Notes: generated by a model from the sequence alone, not told the origin. A stretch of 64,000 nucleotides of DNA from Paramicrobacterium chengjingii (GCF_011751765.2 NZ_CP061169.1:2852001-2916000); one strand, 5' to 3'; positions 42,664-51,998 are shown, numbered from the stretch's first letter. Made by a program: numbers and translations.

Positions 42664-43944
42664 TCACGCGCCGGCGAAGAACGCTGTGGAGAGTCCGGCG
42701 AGAGCGGCAGCGTCGTCGACGTGCACCATCTCGCGGGCGGAGTGCATCGATAACAGCGGCACGCCCACATCAACAGTGCGGATGCCCAGGCGCGTCGCCG
42801 TGAGCGGTCCGATCGTCGACCCACACGGCACCGTGTTATTCGACACGAACTCCTGATACGGGGCGGCGACCGATGCCGAGAGTCGCGCGACGAGCGCCGC
42901 ACCGGCAGCATCCGTCGCATATCTCTGGTTGGCGTTGATCTTGAGCAGCACACCCTCGCCCGCGAACGGCTGATTCGCCGCATCGTGCTTCTCTGAATAG
43001 TTCGGATGCACAGCGTGCCCGGCATCTGCCGAGAGACACCAGGATGCTGCATACGCTTGCTTCTGCTGCGACCGCGTCGCGCCGAGACCCTCGCCAATGC
43101 GTGTCAGCACATCGTCAAGGATCGGGCCGCTCGCACCCGAACGTGATTGAGAGCCGAGCTCCTCATGGTCGAAGGCTGCGAGCACCGAAATGTGGTCGGC
43201 ATCGGCGCCTGAGCGATGTGCCTCGAGCAGGGCAACGAGCCCGGCGTAAACAGACGTGAGGTTATCCATGCGCCCGGCGGCGAAGAATGCGCCGTCGAGC
43301 CCGAAGCGCTCCGGCACGTGGGTGTCGGCGGTCAGCAGGTCGTAGCCGGCGATATCGTCACGATCGACGCCGGCGAACGCGGCAATATGGGCGAGCAGGT
43401 CTGCCTCTCTCGCGTTGCCTATTCCCCATACCGGCTGCACGTGGCGCTGCCTATCGAGCGTCAACCCCTCGTTGGCGCCGCGTTCCAGGTGAATGGCGAG
43501 CTGCGGAATGCGCAGGAATGGCCCCGTGCGCACGACGGTCTCGGTGCCGTCGCGCAGTGCGAGCCGACCAGCCAGTTCGAGCTCGCGGTCGAGCCACGAG
43601 TTCAGCAGCGGTCCGCCGTACACCTCGACGCCAGCCTGCAGCCAGCCCAGGTGTCCCGTCGTCGGTGACGGTTTGAGCTTGAACGCGGGCGAGTCGGTGT
43701 GCGCGCCGAGAATGCGGAATGGTGTGGACGGGGCGGATGCTGCAGGCTGCAGCCAGGCGATCACGGCGCCGTCGCGCACAATGTAGCGTCCGCCGGACGT
43801 TTCGTCCCACGCTGCTTCTTCATCGAGTCGCTGGAATCCTGCCGTGTCAAGACGCCGTGCCACCTCGGCTGCGGCGTGATACGACGAGGGCGATGCGGTG
43901 ATGAAGCGGGCAAAATCGGCAATGTAGTCGTTCACAGCATCCAT
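42664..43944 (-). CDS. apeB: M18-family aminopeptidase
   Basis: A 426-residue zinc aminopeptidase that removes N-terminal acidic or neutral residues from peptides. Metal ligands and catalytic residues are seen in GAHTDSPAFKLKPSP, DHEELGSQSRSGASGP (catalytic Glu pair) and LLSMHSAREM (final His). Length and motif order fit the aspartyl aminopeptidase family. The ATG at 43944 is preferred over the in-frame TTG at 43956. Confidence 0.93.
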   Translation of the reverse strand: MDAVNDYIADFARFITASPSSYHAAAEVARRLDTAGFQRLDEEAAWDETSGGRYIVRDGAVIAWLQPAASAPSTPFRILGAHTDSPAFKLKPSPTTGHLGWLQAGVEVYGGPLLNSWLDRELELAGRLALRDGTETVVRTGPFLRIPQLAIHLERGANEGLTLDRQRHVQPVWGIGNAREADLLAHIAAFAGVDRDDIAGYDLLTADTHVPERFGLDGAFFAAGRMDNLTSVYAGLVALLEAHRSGADADHISVLAAFDHEELGSQSRSGASGPILDDVLTRIGEGLGATRSQQKQAYAASWCLSADAGHAVHPNYSEKHDAANQPFAGEGVLLKINANQRYATDAAGAALVARLSASVAAPYQEFVSNNTVPCGSTIGPLTATRLGIRTVDVGVPLLSMHSAREMVHVDDAAALAGLSTAFFAGA

Positions 43945-43969
43945 GCTTCTATCCAATCACGGCCCTGTG

Positions 43970-46144
43970 TCACAATCCGAAAACGCCCCTGACGAAGAAC
44001 TTCGAGAAGACGAGGAACGCCTTCACACGCCGTGCAGCAGTGAATCCTGTCGCCCTCATCGAACGCCCATTGGCGAGCACATTGCGAGGATGCAGAACGA
44101 ACACGGTTGAGAGAACTGTGCTCGGGTCGTTCACCCGCCATGCCGTGATGTCCACCGTGGTGAGACCGCGGTAGCGCGCTATCGGGCCACGGCCGCGCTG
44201 ACGTTTGATTCCGATTGCCGACCACGCTTGACCGTGTGCGTCAGTGAATTCGAGATTGTATTTCATCAGGTGGTCGACGTGCTGGGGAAACATGTTCAGG
44301 TGGCCCGTGACCGAATGAGTGCCCGGCACCTCTGCCAGCGCGAGCGTTCCCGACACCGGCAGACGATGCAGAGGATCAGCTTTGAAGCTGTCGAGGCTCG
44401 GAATCTCCAGCCGCACCTGTAGCCGTCCTGCCTGCGCCGCGCGTGCCGAACGCTCGTGCATCGTCTCGTCGAGAAAGATGCCGTCGCCTGCGGTCTGGCG
44501 CCGACGGGCAGCCATCCAGCTGTATGCCTCGTCTTCGGGAACGGGCACGCGACGAACACGCGCCCACTCGGGAGCCCTCCAGGAGTGATCTCCCGTGACA
44601 TCGCGAATGATTCCCTCCATCGCCCGCTCTGCACTGGCGAGAATCGTGGCGGACGGATTCGCGCCGGTGGCAGCCGGAATCACAGACCCGTCCATCACGT
44701 AGAGTCCCGGGTACCCATGCACCTGACGATCGGGCCCGACAACTGCCGTATCGCGATCGCTACCCGTCGGAACGCCGCCGAGCGGATGCACAGTGACGGG
44801 GCGCCTGAAGAGTGACCAGGAGATAGGGGAGCGCACTGGTGAGCCGATGATCCGCGCGACGGCGGGGCCGACTCGCCCTTCTGCGTGGTAAAGCCGTGCC
44901 TGCCAGCGATTGAGCCATCGCAGACGAGCCTCGCCCTGCTTGTCGAGTTCCAGCTGTCCCGTTCCTGCGTCTCGCCCCATCGAGAGCAACGCCATTGTGC
45001 GGCGCGCGTCCCGACGTCGTCGTGACCGCCACCAGGCGCGAACACGTGGTAGAGGGAGCTTTCGATCCAGAAGGGCAGCGAGCACTGGAGGTACCGCCCC
45101 GTCTTGCACCTGAAACCAAACCGGTTCGGATCTCTCCCAGACGTCAAGGACCGTCGTCGTCGTGATGGTCGGACCCGTCGTCAAATCCCCCGACCCCTGT
45201 CGGACATTGCTGAGCGCTATGAAGTCCCCATTTCCGGAGAAGCCCTGACCGAGCGTTGGCGAAAGGTCGGGAAGCGTCGTGTCGACATCACGAGAACGCA
45301 GAAGCAGTTCGGTCGTCGCCACAGAACCGGCTGCGAGGAAGACTCGTGAAGCGGTTCTGCGCACACGTCTCGCACCGCCCTCCTCGCGCGACCAGATCGC
45401 CCAGCCATCGTCATCCGGTTCGATTCGCACGACTTCAGAATCCGTGATTGCTCGCGCACCGTTCTGTTCTGCCACGGCGAGATAGTTGTAGTCGAGAGAG
45501 TTCTTTGCGCCTTGATTGCAGCCGAGAATGCACTCCCCGACGAACGAGCAGCCTCTCTGATGCACCGTGTGGGTGTTGGGGCTCCAGAGGTTCGGGGATC
45601 CGAAGTGAACGGCAAGGTTTGGACGAATCGTCGCGGGGGCGATGCTCAGTCGCTGCCCCAGGTTCTCAAGAATCGCGGTGCGAGGTGGGAACTGGCCCGT
45701 TTTCGGATCCACGCTGACAGGCGAGACCTCAAGCATTGTCCCCGCCAAGTCGTAATAAGGGTCGAGGTCCGCGCGCCGCTCGCCGAGCGGCCACCGCTCA
45801 TCGAACAGATTCGGTGCGGGTCGCGCGAAAACATTGGCGTAGACGAGCGAGCCACCGCCCCATCCGGCCGCCTGCAGCGACAGCATCGAATCCAGCCATC
45901 GCACGTCGTAGAGGCCGTGGTCCGAATTCCAGAGCCAGTCGTTGTGAAGCTGAGGCGAGCGGGGGAATTCGCCGGCACGCCATCGTCGCCCTCGTTCGAG
46001 CACAGTGACAGAAAATCCGGCCTGCGCCAGGCGAGCTGCTGCCACGGCCCCACCGAATCCGCTCCCGACGACGAGAGCGTCGACGCGCTGACCGTCATTC
46101 TCAGAAGGAGATGTCTCGCGATCAGAACGGCTCTCCTCGCCCAT
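43970..46144 (-). CDS. GMC-family oxidoreductase (cholesterol-oxidase-like)
   Basis: A 724-residue FAD enzyme, longer than simple GMC oxidases. The FAD motif is VVGSGFGGAVAAARLA (27-32 the core), with GWGGGSLVYANVFARP and the Cys-rich CSFVGECILGCNQGAKNS loop as in actinobacterial ChoD-like proteins. The GMC C-terminal block (VHPLGGVPTG ... VMDGSVIPAATGANPSAT) is present. An extra domain of about 160 residues follows (RLQVRLEIPSLDSFKADPLH onward). It may oxidise a sterol or hydrophobic alcohol; the substrate is unproven. Its stop is 25 bases before the aminopeptidase gene start. Confidence 0.87.
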   Translation of the reverse strand: MGEESRSDRETSPSENDGQRVDALVVGSGFGGAVAAARLAQAGFSVTVLERGRRWRAGEFPRSPQLHNDWLWNSDHGLYDVRWLDSMLSLQAAGWGGGSLVYANVFARPAPNLFDERWPLGERRADLDPYYDLAGTMLEVSPVSVDPKTGQFPPRTAILENLGQRLSIAPATIRPNLAVHFGSPNLWSPNTHTVHQRGCSFVGECILGCNQGAKNSLDYNYLAVAEQNGARAITDSEVVRIEPDDDGWAIWSREEGGARRVRRTASRVFLAAGSVATTELLLRSRDVDTTLPDLSPTLGQGFSGNGDFIALSNVRQGSGDLTTGPTITTTTVLDVWERSEPVWFQVQDGAVPPVLAALLDRKLPLPRVRAWWRSRRRRDARRTMALLSMGRDAGTGQLELDKQGEARLRWLNRWQARLYHAEGRVGPAVARIIGSPVRSPISWSLFRRPVTVHPLGGVPTGSDRDTAVVGPDRQVHGYPGLYVMDGSVIPAATGANPSATILASAERAMEGIIRDVTGDHSWRAPEWARVRRVPVPEDEAYSWMAARRRQTAGDGIFLDETMHERSARAAQAGRLQVRLEIPSLDSFKADPLHRLPVSGTLALAEVPGTHSVTGHLNMFPQHVDHLMKYNLEFTDAHGQAWSAIGIKRQRGRGPIARYRGLTTVDITAWRVNDPSTVLSTVFVLHPRNVLANGRSMRATGFTAARRVKAFLVFSKFFVRGVFGL

Positions 46145-46238
46145 TTCTCTCTCCCGTTCCCAGTTTTCCCAATCTCACATGTTCCACGGTAGGTGACACG
46201 TGTCTCACGGCTGCAGTGGGCCAACCTAGACTTGACAC

Positions 46239-46418
46239 GTGCGCCCCTACATTGTTCCCCTCATCGGCGCGGTTCTCCTCGTCATCGGAATCGTGATCGT
46301 GCTGGCAAACAGGCAGTTCGCGACCGTCGCCCTCGTCTTCCAGATTGCCGGCGTCGTGCTGCTGGGCTTCTACATGGTCAAAGAGATGCTCCCGGGGCGC
46401 TCAAAGCGCAAGCGCTGA
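46239..46418 (+). CDS. Small two-helix membrane protein
   Basis: A 59-residue protein starting with GTG (RPYIVPLIGAVLLVIG), with two hydrophobic helices (about 4-24 and 30-48) and a basic tail (GRSKRKR). TAGACT (46227-46232) ends six bases before the GTG, the spacing of a leaderless promoter. The frame is compact, with codon usage like its neighbours. Function unknown. Confidence 0.65.
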   Translation: MRPYIVPLIGAVLLVIGIVIVLANRQFATVALVFQIAGVVLLGFYMVKEMLPGRSKRKR

Positions 46419-46491
46419 TTCGGCATCCCCTCGTCGCTCTGCCCGATCTCACGCAACCCGCGCCACAAGCATCAATTGGAGCACAACACCG

Positions 46492-47709
46492 ATGAGCCGC
46501 ATGACGCGTACGCCTCCGCGCACCGAGGTGAGCCGCGCGGCCCGCCGCGCACGACTCGCCGTCGGGCTGCTGTTCCTCACAAACGGGGCGCTGCTCGCCA
46601 ACATCCTGCCTCGATACCCCGAGATCAAAGCGGAACTCGGCATGGACAATGCGCTGTACGGCCTTGCCCTAGCCGCCTTCCCGACGGGCGCGATCGTCGC
46701 TGGGCTCACCGCTGCCGGTCTCATTCGCCGATTCGGATCCGCTCGGCTCGAAACGGCGGGCACGATACTGACGAGCCTCGGACTTCTGGGAGCAGCGTTC
46801 GCTCCCGTCAGTGCGCTGTTCGCCGCCAGTCTGTTCACCGCAGGAGCGATGGACTCCATCACAGACGTCGCGCAGAACGCCCATGGTCTGCGGGTGCAGC
46901 GCCGCTACGGGCGTTCGATCATCAACTCATTTCACGCGTTGTGGTCGATCGGCGCGGTGCTCGGTGGCTCCATGTCGGCTGCGGCCATCGCGCTGCAGCT
47001 GCCGGTCAGCATCCACCTCTCGATCTCGGCTGCGGCCTTCTCTGCGGTGGCGATCGCCGCACTCACGCTCTGTTTGCCAGGACCGGATGCTGACACAGAC
47101 GCGCACGCCACGGTCGACGCTGATGCCACTTCGCGTCTGAAGCCGCGGCGCATCGCGCTGCTGCTCGCCGCGTTCGTGCTCATCGGCATGGCCGGGGCCT
47201 TCATCGAAGATGGTGGAAACTCCTGGGCGACGCTGTATCTGCGCGACAGCCTCGATGCTCCAGGAGCCCTCGCCGCGACCGGCTTCATCGCTCTGGTCGG
47301 AGCTCAGTTCGTCGGGCGTCTCATCGGTGACGGCCTCGTCGATCGATTCGGCGAACGCGCCGTCGCTCGAGCGGGTGGAGTCGTTGTCGTGGTGGGGATG
47401 GGCAGCGCGCTCGCATTCCCCTCGGTGCCGGGAACGATCGCGGGTTTCGCAGCGGCGGGCCTCGGTGTAGCAACGCTCATTCCCGCGGCCATGCACGAGG
47501 CTGATTCTCTGCCCGGGCTCCGTCCGGGAAGCGGCCTCACCATCGTGTCGTGGCTTCTGCGCCTCGGTTTCCTCCTCGGCCCACCACTCGTCGGCCTGGT
47601 CTCAGAGACGGCCGGTCTGCGCACCGGGCTGCTGATCGTGCCGATTTCCGGTGCCCTGGTCGTGCTGCTGGCGGGCGCGCTGAAACCTGCACGCCGTCTC
47701 TCAGCATGA
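46492..47709 (+). CDS. Major facilitator superfamily transporter
   Basis: A 405-residue twelve-helix permease. It begins MSRMTRTPPRTEVSRAARRA and has the first helix at about 22-42 (LAVGLLFLTNGALLANIL). It resembles the YbjJ-like MFS group (ALYGLALAAFPTGAIVAG, GNSWATLYLRDSL). GGAG lies 12 bases upstream of the ATG at 46492; the ATG at 46501 is possible. Substrate unknown. Confidence 0.88.
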   Translation: MSRMTRTPPRTEVSRAARRARLAVGLLFLTNGALLANILPRYPEIKAELGMDNALYGLALAAFPTGAIVAGLTAAGLIRRFGSARLETAGTILTSLGLLGAAFAPVSALFAASLFTAGAMDSITDVAQNAHGLRVQRRYGRSIINSFHALWSIGAVLGGSMSAAAIALQLPVSIHLSISAAAFSAVAIAALTLCLPGPDADTDAHATVDADATSRLKPRRIALLLAAFVLIGMAGAFIEDGGNSWATLYLRDSLDAPGALAATGFIALVGAQFVGRLIGDGLVDRFGERAVARAGGVVVVVGMGSALAFPSVPGTIAGFAAAGLGVATLIPAAMHEADSLPGLRPGSGLTIVSWLLRLGFLLGPPLVGLVSETAGLRTGLLIVPISGALVVLLAGALKPARRLSA

Positions 47710-47737
47710 GAGGGTGAATGAAGGCGAGAGGAGCATC

Positions 47738-48661
47738 ATGGCACGGCGCGTTCACATCACAGGATTCGGCGGCATCGAGAACTTCGAGGTCGTTGATCAG
47801 GCGGTTCCTGAGCCAGGCGAGCGTGAGTTTCTGGTGCGCGTTCAGGCAGCCGGGCTCAATCCTGTCGACGCCAAGATCGTCGCGGATCCGGCGAACGCCG
47901 AACGCCACGGCGTCACGCTTCCCGCGGGCAGTGGCAATGATTTTGCGGGGCGCATCGAGAGCATGGGGCGCCGGGCCTTCGGCTTCGCGGTTGGCGACCT
48001 GGTCTTTGGCGGGGCGCGCATGCGTGCGCAGGCGGACTACGTCACGGTCACCGCAGATGCTTTGACGCTGGTCCCCGGTGGTCTGAGCGTCACTCAGGCC
48101 GCGTGCCTGGATATCGCGGGGCGTACGGCCATGGCGATGGTGCGCGAGATGGACGTCACCCGCGACGACACAGTTCTCGTGAGCGCAGCAGCGGGCGGCG
48201 TCGGCTATCTCACAGCGCAGTTGTGCCGTTTGCGCGGAGCTACGGTGATCGGTACCGCGAGTGAGCGCAATCACGCGCTGCTTCGCGCACGAGGAATCGT
48301 CCCCGTGACTCACGGCGACGGCCTCACGGACCGCGTGCGTGCTGCCGCACCACAGGGCGTCGACGTCGTGCTCGATCATGCCGGCCGCGAGACGCTCGAA
48401 GCCGCGATCGAACTCGGTGTCGCCGCGACCCGCGTCAACACAATCGCCGACCGCCCCTTTGCCGCCGAGCACGGCTTCAGCGACTATGCCCGTGCCGAGA
48501 GCACGCACGATGAGCTGCGCGCAATTGCCGAGCTTGTCGCCGAGGGCACCGTGGATCTGCCGGTCGAGGCTACCTACCCGCTCGAACAGGTGCGCGCTGC
48601 GTACGAGCACCTTCTCACCGGCCACGTGCGCGGCAAGATCGCCCTGACCCTCGACGAATAA
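47738..48661 (+). CDS. Zinc-less NADP-dependent quinone oxidoreductase (MDR superfamily)
   Basis: A 307-residue medium-chain dehydrogenase/reductase. The GroES-like domain spans about 5-120 and the Rossmann domain begins near 145 (VLVSAAAGGVGYLTAQLCRL, the AxxGGVG motif). Zinc-binding cysteines are absent, as in quinone oxidoreductases and enoyl reductases. GAGAGGAG precedes the ATG at 47738. It follows the MFS gene by 28 bases and may share its transcript. Confidence 0.9.
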   Translation: MARRVHITGFGGIENFEVVDQAVPEPGEREFLVRVQAAGLNPVDAKIVADPANAERHGVTLPAGSGNDFAGRIESMGRRAFGFAVGDLVFGGARMRAQADYVTVTADALTLVPGGLSVTQAACLDIAGRTAMAMVREMDVTRDDTVLVSAAAGGVGYLTAQLCRLRGATVIGTASERNHALLRARGIVPVTHGDGLTDRVRAAAPQGVDVVLDHAGRETLEAAIELGVAATRVNTIADRPFAAEHGFSDYARAESTHDELRAIAELVAEGTVDLPVEATYPLEQVRAAYEHLLTGHVRGKIALTLDE

Positions 48662-48671
48662 GTCCCGGCGA

Positions 48672-50714
48672 TCAGCGTGATTCGGGCGACAGATCCAAGC
48701 GGCGCAGCAGTTGAGCGTTGAGAGCGACGACAACAGTGGATGCCGACATCAGCAGCGCACCGACGGCTACCGGCAGCACGAAGCCGATGGGCGCGAGCAC
48801 GCCCGCCGCGAGCGGAACTGAGATCAGGTTGTAACCGGCGGCCCACCAGAGGTTCTGCGTCATCTTGCGATACGTCGCGTGCGAGAGGTCGATGACGGAC
48901 AATACCGAGCGCGGGTCGTCGCTGGCGAGAATGACGCCGGCCGACCCGATCGCCACGTCGGTGCCCGCGCCGATGGCGAGGCCGACGTCTGCCTGGGCAA
49001 GGGCCGGCGCATCGTTGACGCCGTCGCCGACCATCGCGACACAGCGCCCCTGCTTCTGCAGCTCGGCGATGGTCGACGCCTTGTTTTCGGGCAGCACGCC
49101 CGCGTGCACCTCGTCGATGCCGAGCTGATTCGCGACAGCATCCGCCACCGCCTGTGCATCTCCCGTCATCATGACGACGCGAATGTCTCGAAAGTGCAGT
49201 TTCTTTATGGCAATCTCCGACTCCTCACGCACGTCGTCGGCGAGCTTCAGCGCACCGATGACCTGCCCGTCGCGCACCACGTGGAGCACGATCGCCCCTT
49301 CGTCCGACCACGGGCCGACGGCCGTGAGCGGCTCGACCCCAGCGTCGCGCAGCATTGCGGGCCCGCCAACGCGGATCTCCATGCCGTCCACAGATGCGGT
49401 CACTCCGAGCGCGGGCTCGGAGCGGAAGTCCTCGGCGCGACGCACCGCGACGCCGCGCAGCTCCGCTTCGCGCACGATCGCGCGAGCAAGCGGATGCTCA
49501 CTGTCGGATTCCGCGGCAGCCGCGAGTGCGAGCAGGTCGTCAGCCGAAACGCCCTCGACCGGCGAAACGTCGCTCAGCGCAGGCTCACCACGCGTGAGTG
49601 TTCCCGTCTTGTCGAAGACGACGGCGTCGACGGTGCGCATGGACTCGAGGGCGAGCCTGTCTCGCACCAGAACACCACCGCGCGCGGCGCGCTCGGTTGC
49701 AATCGAGACGACGAGCGGAATCGCCAGCCCAAGCGCGTGCGGACACGCAATCACGAGCACGGTGACCGTGCGGATCACCGCGGCGTCCGGCTGCCCGATC
49801 AGCACCCACACGAGTGCGGTGATGACGGCGGCAGAGAGCGCGAACCAGAACAGAAGGGCCGCGGCCTTATCGGCGAGACGCTGAGCGCGAGATGTGGAGT
49901 TCTGCGCATCGCTCACGAGTTTCCAGATGCCGGCGAGCGCCGTGTCGTCGCCGATCGCCGTGACGCGAACGCGCAGCGCCGTGTCCGTCGCTACCGTCCC
50001 GGCGACAACACGGTCGCCTGGCGCGCGACTGATGGGAACGGATTCTCCGGTCACCATCGACTCGTCGACGTCGGCAGTGCCTTCTTCGATCATGCCGTCT
50101 GCGGGCACGCGCGCTCCGGGGCGCACGATGACGAGGTCGTCGACGGCGAGTTCATCGGGCGACACGATTTCGACGCTGTCCCCCACAAGGCGCTCGGCTT
50201 CGTCGGGCAGCAGCGCAGCGAGAGAGTCGAGCGCAGACGATGTCTGTGCCAGCGAGCGCATCTCGATCCAGTGCCCAAGCAGCATGATCACGATCAGCAG
50301 AGCCAGCTCCCACCAGAAGTCGAGCTGATGGTCAAAGACGCCGACGCTCGCGCCGAGTGAGGCCACGAACCCCACCACGATGGCCATGTCGATGAGCAGC
50401 ATCATGCCCGGCCGTCTGGCCCGCAGTTCTGACACGGCACCCGTCAAGAATGGTTTGCCGCCCCAGAGGAAGATGATCGTTCCCAGAACGGGCGAAATCC
50501 AGTCGACGCCGGGAAAATCGGGGCGAGCATAACCGAGGATGCTGGCGAACATCGCACTGAAGAATGCTGTCGGGAGCGACAGCACGAGCATCACCCAGAA
50601 CAGCCGTCGAAACTGTGCGACGTGCGACGAGTGGTCGTGGCCCGCGTGTTCACCGTGCTCGGCATGCTCGTGTGCCACCCGGTGCTTATCGTGATCTGTA
50701 TCGTTATGCGTCAT
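48672..50714 (-). CDS. copB: CopB-type heavy-metal P1B-ATPase
   Basis: A 680-residue copper (possibly silver) exporting ATPase. The cytoplasmic N-terminus (1-31) is a His-rich metal-binding tail rather than an HMA domain. The transmembrane metal site is CPH at 324-326, the CopB signature, instead of CPC. The phosphorylation site is Asp368 in DKTGT, the actuator TGES is at 222-225, and MVGDGVNDAPAL is the P-domain hinge. A CsoR-type palindrome lies 20 bases upstream of the start, and the CsoR gene is nearby, so it is expected to be copper-induced. Confidence 0.94.
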   Translation of the reverse strand: MTHNDTDHDKHRVAHEHAEHGEHAGHDHSSHVAQFRRLFWVMLVLSLPTAFFSAMFASILGYARPDFPGVDWISPVLGTIIFLWGGKPFLTGAVSELRARRPGMMLLIDMAIVVGFVASLGASVGVFDHQLDFWWELALLIVIMLLGHWIEMRSLAQTSSALDSLAALLPDEAERLVGDSVEIVSPDELAVDDLVIVRPGARVPADGMIEEGTADVDESMVTGESVPISRAPGDRVVAGTVATDTALRVRVTAIGDDTALAGIWKLVSDAQNSTSRAQRLADKAAALLFWFALSAAVITALVWVLIGQPDAAVIRTVTVLVIACPHALGLAIPLVVSIATERAARGGVLVRDRLALESMRTVDAVVFDKTGTLTRGEPALSDVSPVEGVSADDLLALAAAAESDSEHPLARAIVREAELRGVAVRRAEDFRSEPALGVTASVDGMEIRVGGPAMLRDAGVEPLTAVGPWSDEGAIVLHVVRDGQVIGALKLADDVREESEIAIKKLHFRDIRVVMMTGDAQAVADAVANQLGIDEVHAGVLPENKASTIAELQKQGRCVAMVGDGVNDAPALAQADVGLAIGAGTDVAIGSAGVILASDDPRSVLSVIDLSHATYRKMTQNLWWAAGYNLISVPLAAGVLAPIGFVLPVAVGALLMSASTVVVALNAQLLRRLDLSPESR

Positions 50715-50733
50715 ACCCCTCCCTTACGCTTAC

Positions 50734-50752
50734 TATACCCCTAGGGGGTATA
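50734..50752. promoter_or_regulatory. CsoR-type operator in the copB/repeat-protein divergent promoter
   Basis: TATACCCCTAGGGGGTATA is a near-perfect palindrome with the C/G-tract and flanking TA typical of CsoR boxes. It lies 20 bases upstream of copB and 82 bases upstream of the divergent GGDPG-repeat gene, so it may control both. Confidence 0.85.
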
Positions 50753-50833
50753 TTTGCAAGAAGCGCAGCTCCGTTCCTTCCCTTGTCAACACTGGAGTTT
50801 TGGCGTAGACCTAGGAGCAAGGGAGTGATCATC

Positions 50834-51136
50834 ATGATGAGCAACGATGCTTCACCAAAAGAGCACCACGAGTCGCCCGCGCACCACGGCGACCCCGGCG
50901 GGGAATCCTGGTCGCGACCAGACGAAGCAGGAATGAGCGAGCACATCGAAGGCGGCGGCGACCCGGGATCAAACTCCGCCGAACGACCTGACGAGTTCGC
51001 CCGCACCGACGACCCCCACCCCGGTGGTGATCCCGGTGGAGACTCATGGACTCGGCCCGACAAGCACGCGATCGACGACAACCCGACGGGTGGCGGCGAC
51101 CCGGGTGCGGGATCGTCAGATCGGCGACGTCGGTGA
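50834..51136 (+). CDS. GGDPG-repeat small acidic protein, copper-locus associated
   Basis: A 100-residue hydrophilic protein I cannot match to a family. It has four imperfect repeats of about 21-24 residues, each beginning G-D-P-G and usually followed by a Ser/Trp position and RPD (GDPGGESWSRPDEAG, GDPGSNSAERPDEF, GDPGGDSWTRPDKHA, GDPGAGSSDRRRR). His, Asp and Glu are enriched (HHESPAHH near the N-terminus) and there are no cysteines. GGGAG precedes the ATG at 50834. It lies between copB and csoR, flanked by two CsoR boxes, so copper control is likely. Probably disordered; metal binding is a guess. Confidence 0.65.
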   Translation: MMSNDASPKEHHESPAHHGDPGGESWSRPDEAGMSEHIEGGGDPGSNSAERPDEFARTDDPHPGGDPGGDSWTRPDKHAIDDNPTGGGDPGAGSSDRRRR

Positions 51137-51159
51137 GCTGACAGCATCCGCACCAAATT

Positions 51160-51179
51160 GATACCGGGAGGGGGTATAC
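51160..51179 (+). promoter_or_regulatory. CsoR-type operator upstream of csoR
   Basis: GATACCGGGAGGGGGTATAC is an imperfect palindrome of the same TACC/GGTA type as the box at 50734. It ends 18 bases before the csoR ATG, indicating autoregulation. Confidence 0.8.
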
Positions 51180-51197
51180 TCTCTGCCGGGAGGCATC

Positions 51198-51479
51198 ATG
51201 CAGCACGGATACGTCGACGACAAAGAGGCCCTACTCAAGCGCTTGAAGCGCGCTGAGGGTCAGGTGCGCGGCATTCACAAGATGGTCGAGAACGACACGT
51301 ATTGCATCGACATTCTGACGCAGGTATCTGCCGCGACAAAGGCGCTGGAGACCGTCGCGCTGCAATTGCTTGACGATCACCTGAACCATTGTGTGGCGCA
51401 AGCCACCCGCGAAGGCGGTCCGGTGGCTGACGAGAAGCTCAAAGAGGCCTCCGCTGCAATCGCCCGCCTTGTCCGCTAA
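51198..51479 (+). CDS. csoR: Copper-sensing transcriptional repressor CsoR
   Basis: A 93-residue all-helical DUF156 repressor that leaves DNA on binding Cu(I). The copper ligands are in place: Cys36 (DTYCIDIL), His61 and Cys65 (DHLNHC). The N-terminal helix LLKRLKRAEGQVRGIHKMV is the family signature. An operator lies immediately upstream, and copZ follows 33 bases after the stop. Confidence 0.96.
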   Translation: MQHGYVDDKEALLKRLKRAEGQVRGIHKMVENDTYCIDILTQVSAATKALETVALQLLDDHLNHCVAQATREGGPVADEKLKEASAAIARLVR

Positions 51480-51512
51480 CCACCTCGACCCGTGCAAAGG
51501 AAACAACGCTCT

Positions 51513-51863
51513 ATGTCATTCACCGACCTCGGCCTTACCGACAAGAACGCCGCCAACGACACGACGGGCGGATGCTGCGGAGGAGGCGCCTGCATGTGCG
51601 GACACGGGGAGACAGAATCGTCGACAGCCTCCGCGACAGTGGTTGACGGTGCGCTCGCCACGACTTTCGGAGTCACGGGCATGACATGCGAGCACTGCGT
51701 GAAGGCGGTGACCGAGGAACTTTCGGCGCTCGGAACCGTGACGAACGTCTCAGTCGAGCTCAAGCCCAACGAGGAGTCCCAGATCACCGTCACGAGCGAT
51801 GAGCCGCTGGAGACAGCATCCGTGCGCGCAGCCGTCGAGGACGCGGGCTACACCCTCGCCTAA
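51513..51863 (+). CDS. copZ: CopZ-like copper chaperone with Cys-rich N-terminus
   Basis: A 116-residue protein. The HMA domain is at about 48-116, with the Cu(I) motif MTCEHC (Cys59, Cys62). The 45-residue N-terminal extension has four cysteines and a His in GGCCGGGACMCGHGE (21, 22, 27, 29, 31), a second possible metal site and longer than classical CopZ. It is the last gene of the csoR operon and would pass copper to the CopB ATPase or to CsoR. Confidence 0.92.
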   Translation: MSFTDLGLTDKNAANDTTGGCCGGGACMCGHGETESSTASATVVDGALATTFGVTGMTCEHCVKAVTEELSALGTVTNVSVELKPNEESQITVTSDEPLETASVRAAVEDAGYTLA

Positions 51864-51998
51864 TGCCCTCGCTTTTCTGCGATCCGCGGATCTTCACTAG
51901 GGCACGATCCGCATCCCGCGCGCCTCTCAGTGCATAACCAGTTCGGCACCCTCACCTGTGCAGAGACTCTGATGGATGCTCGCACTGATCCCACACCT

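Noticed and set aside
48879..50360. 493-codon plus-strand open frame
   Set aside because: Antisense to copB; the protein is Arg/His/Asp-rich without domains, and copB has every catalytic motif.
51864..51998. Toxin gene partner for the antitoxin-like fragment
   Set aside because: No open frame of sufficient length or recognisable toxin sequence exists downstream of the fragment.
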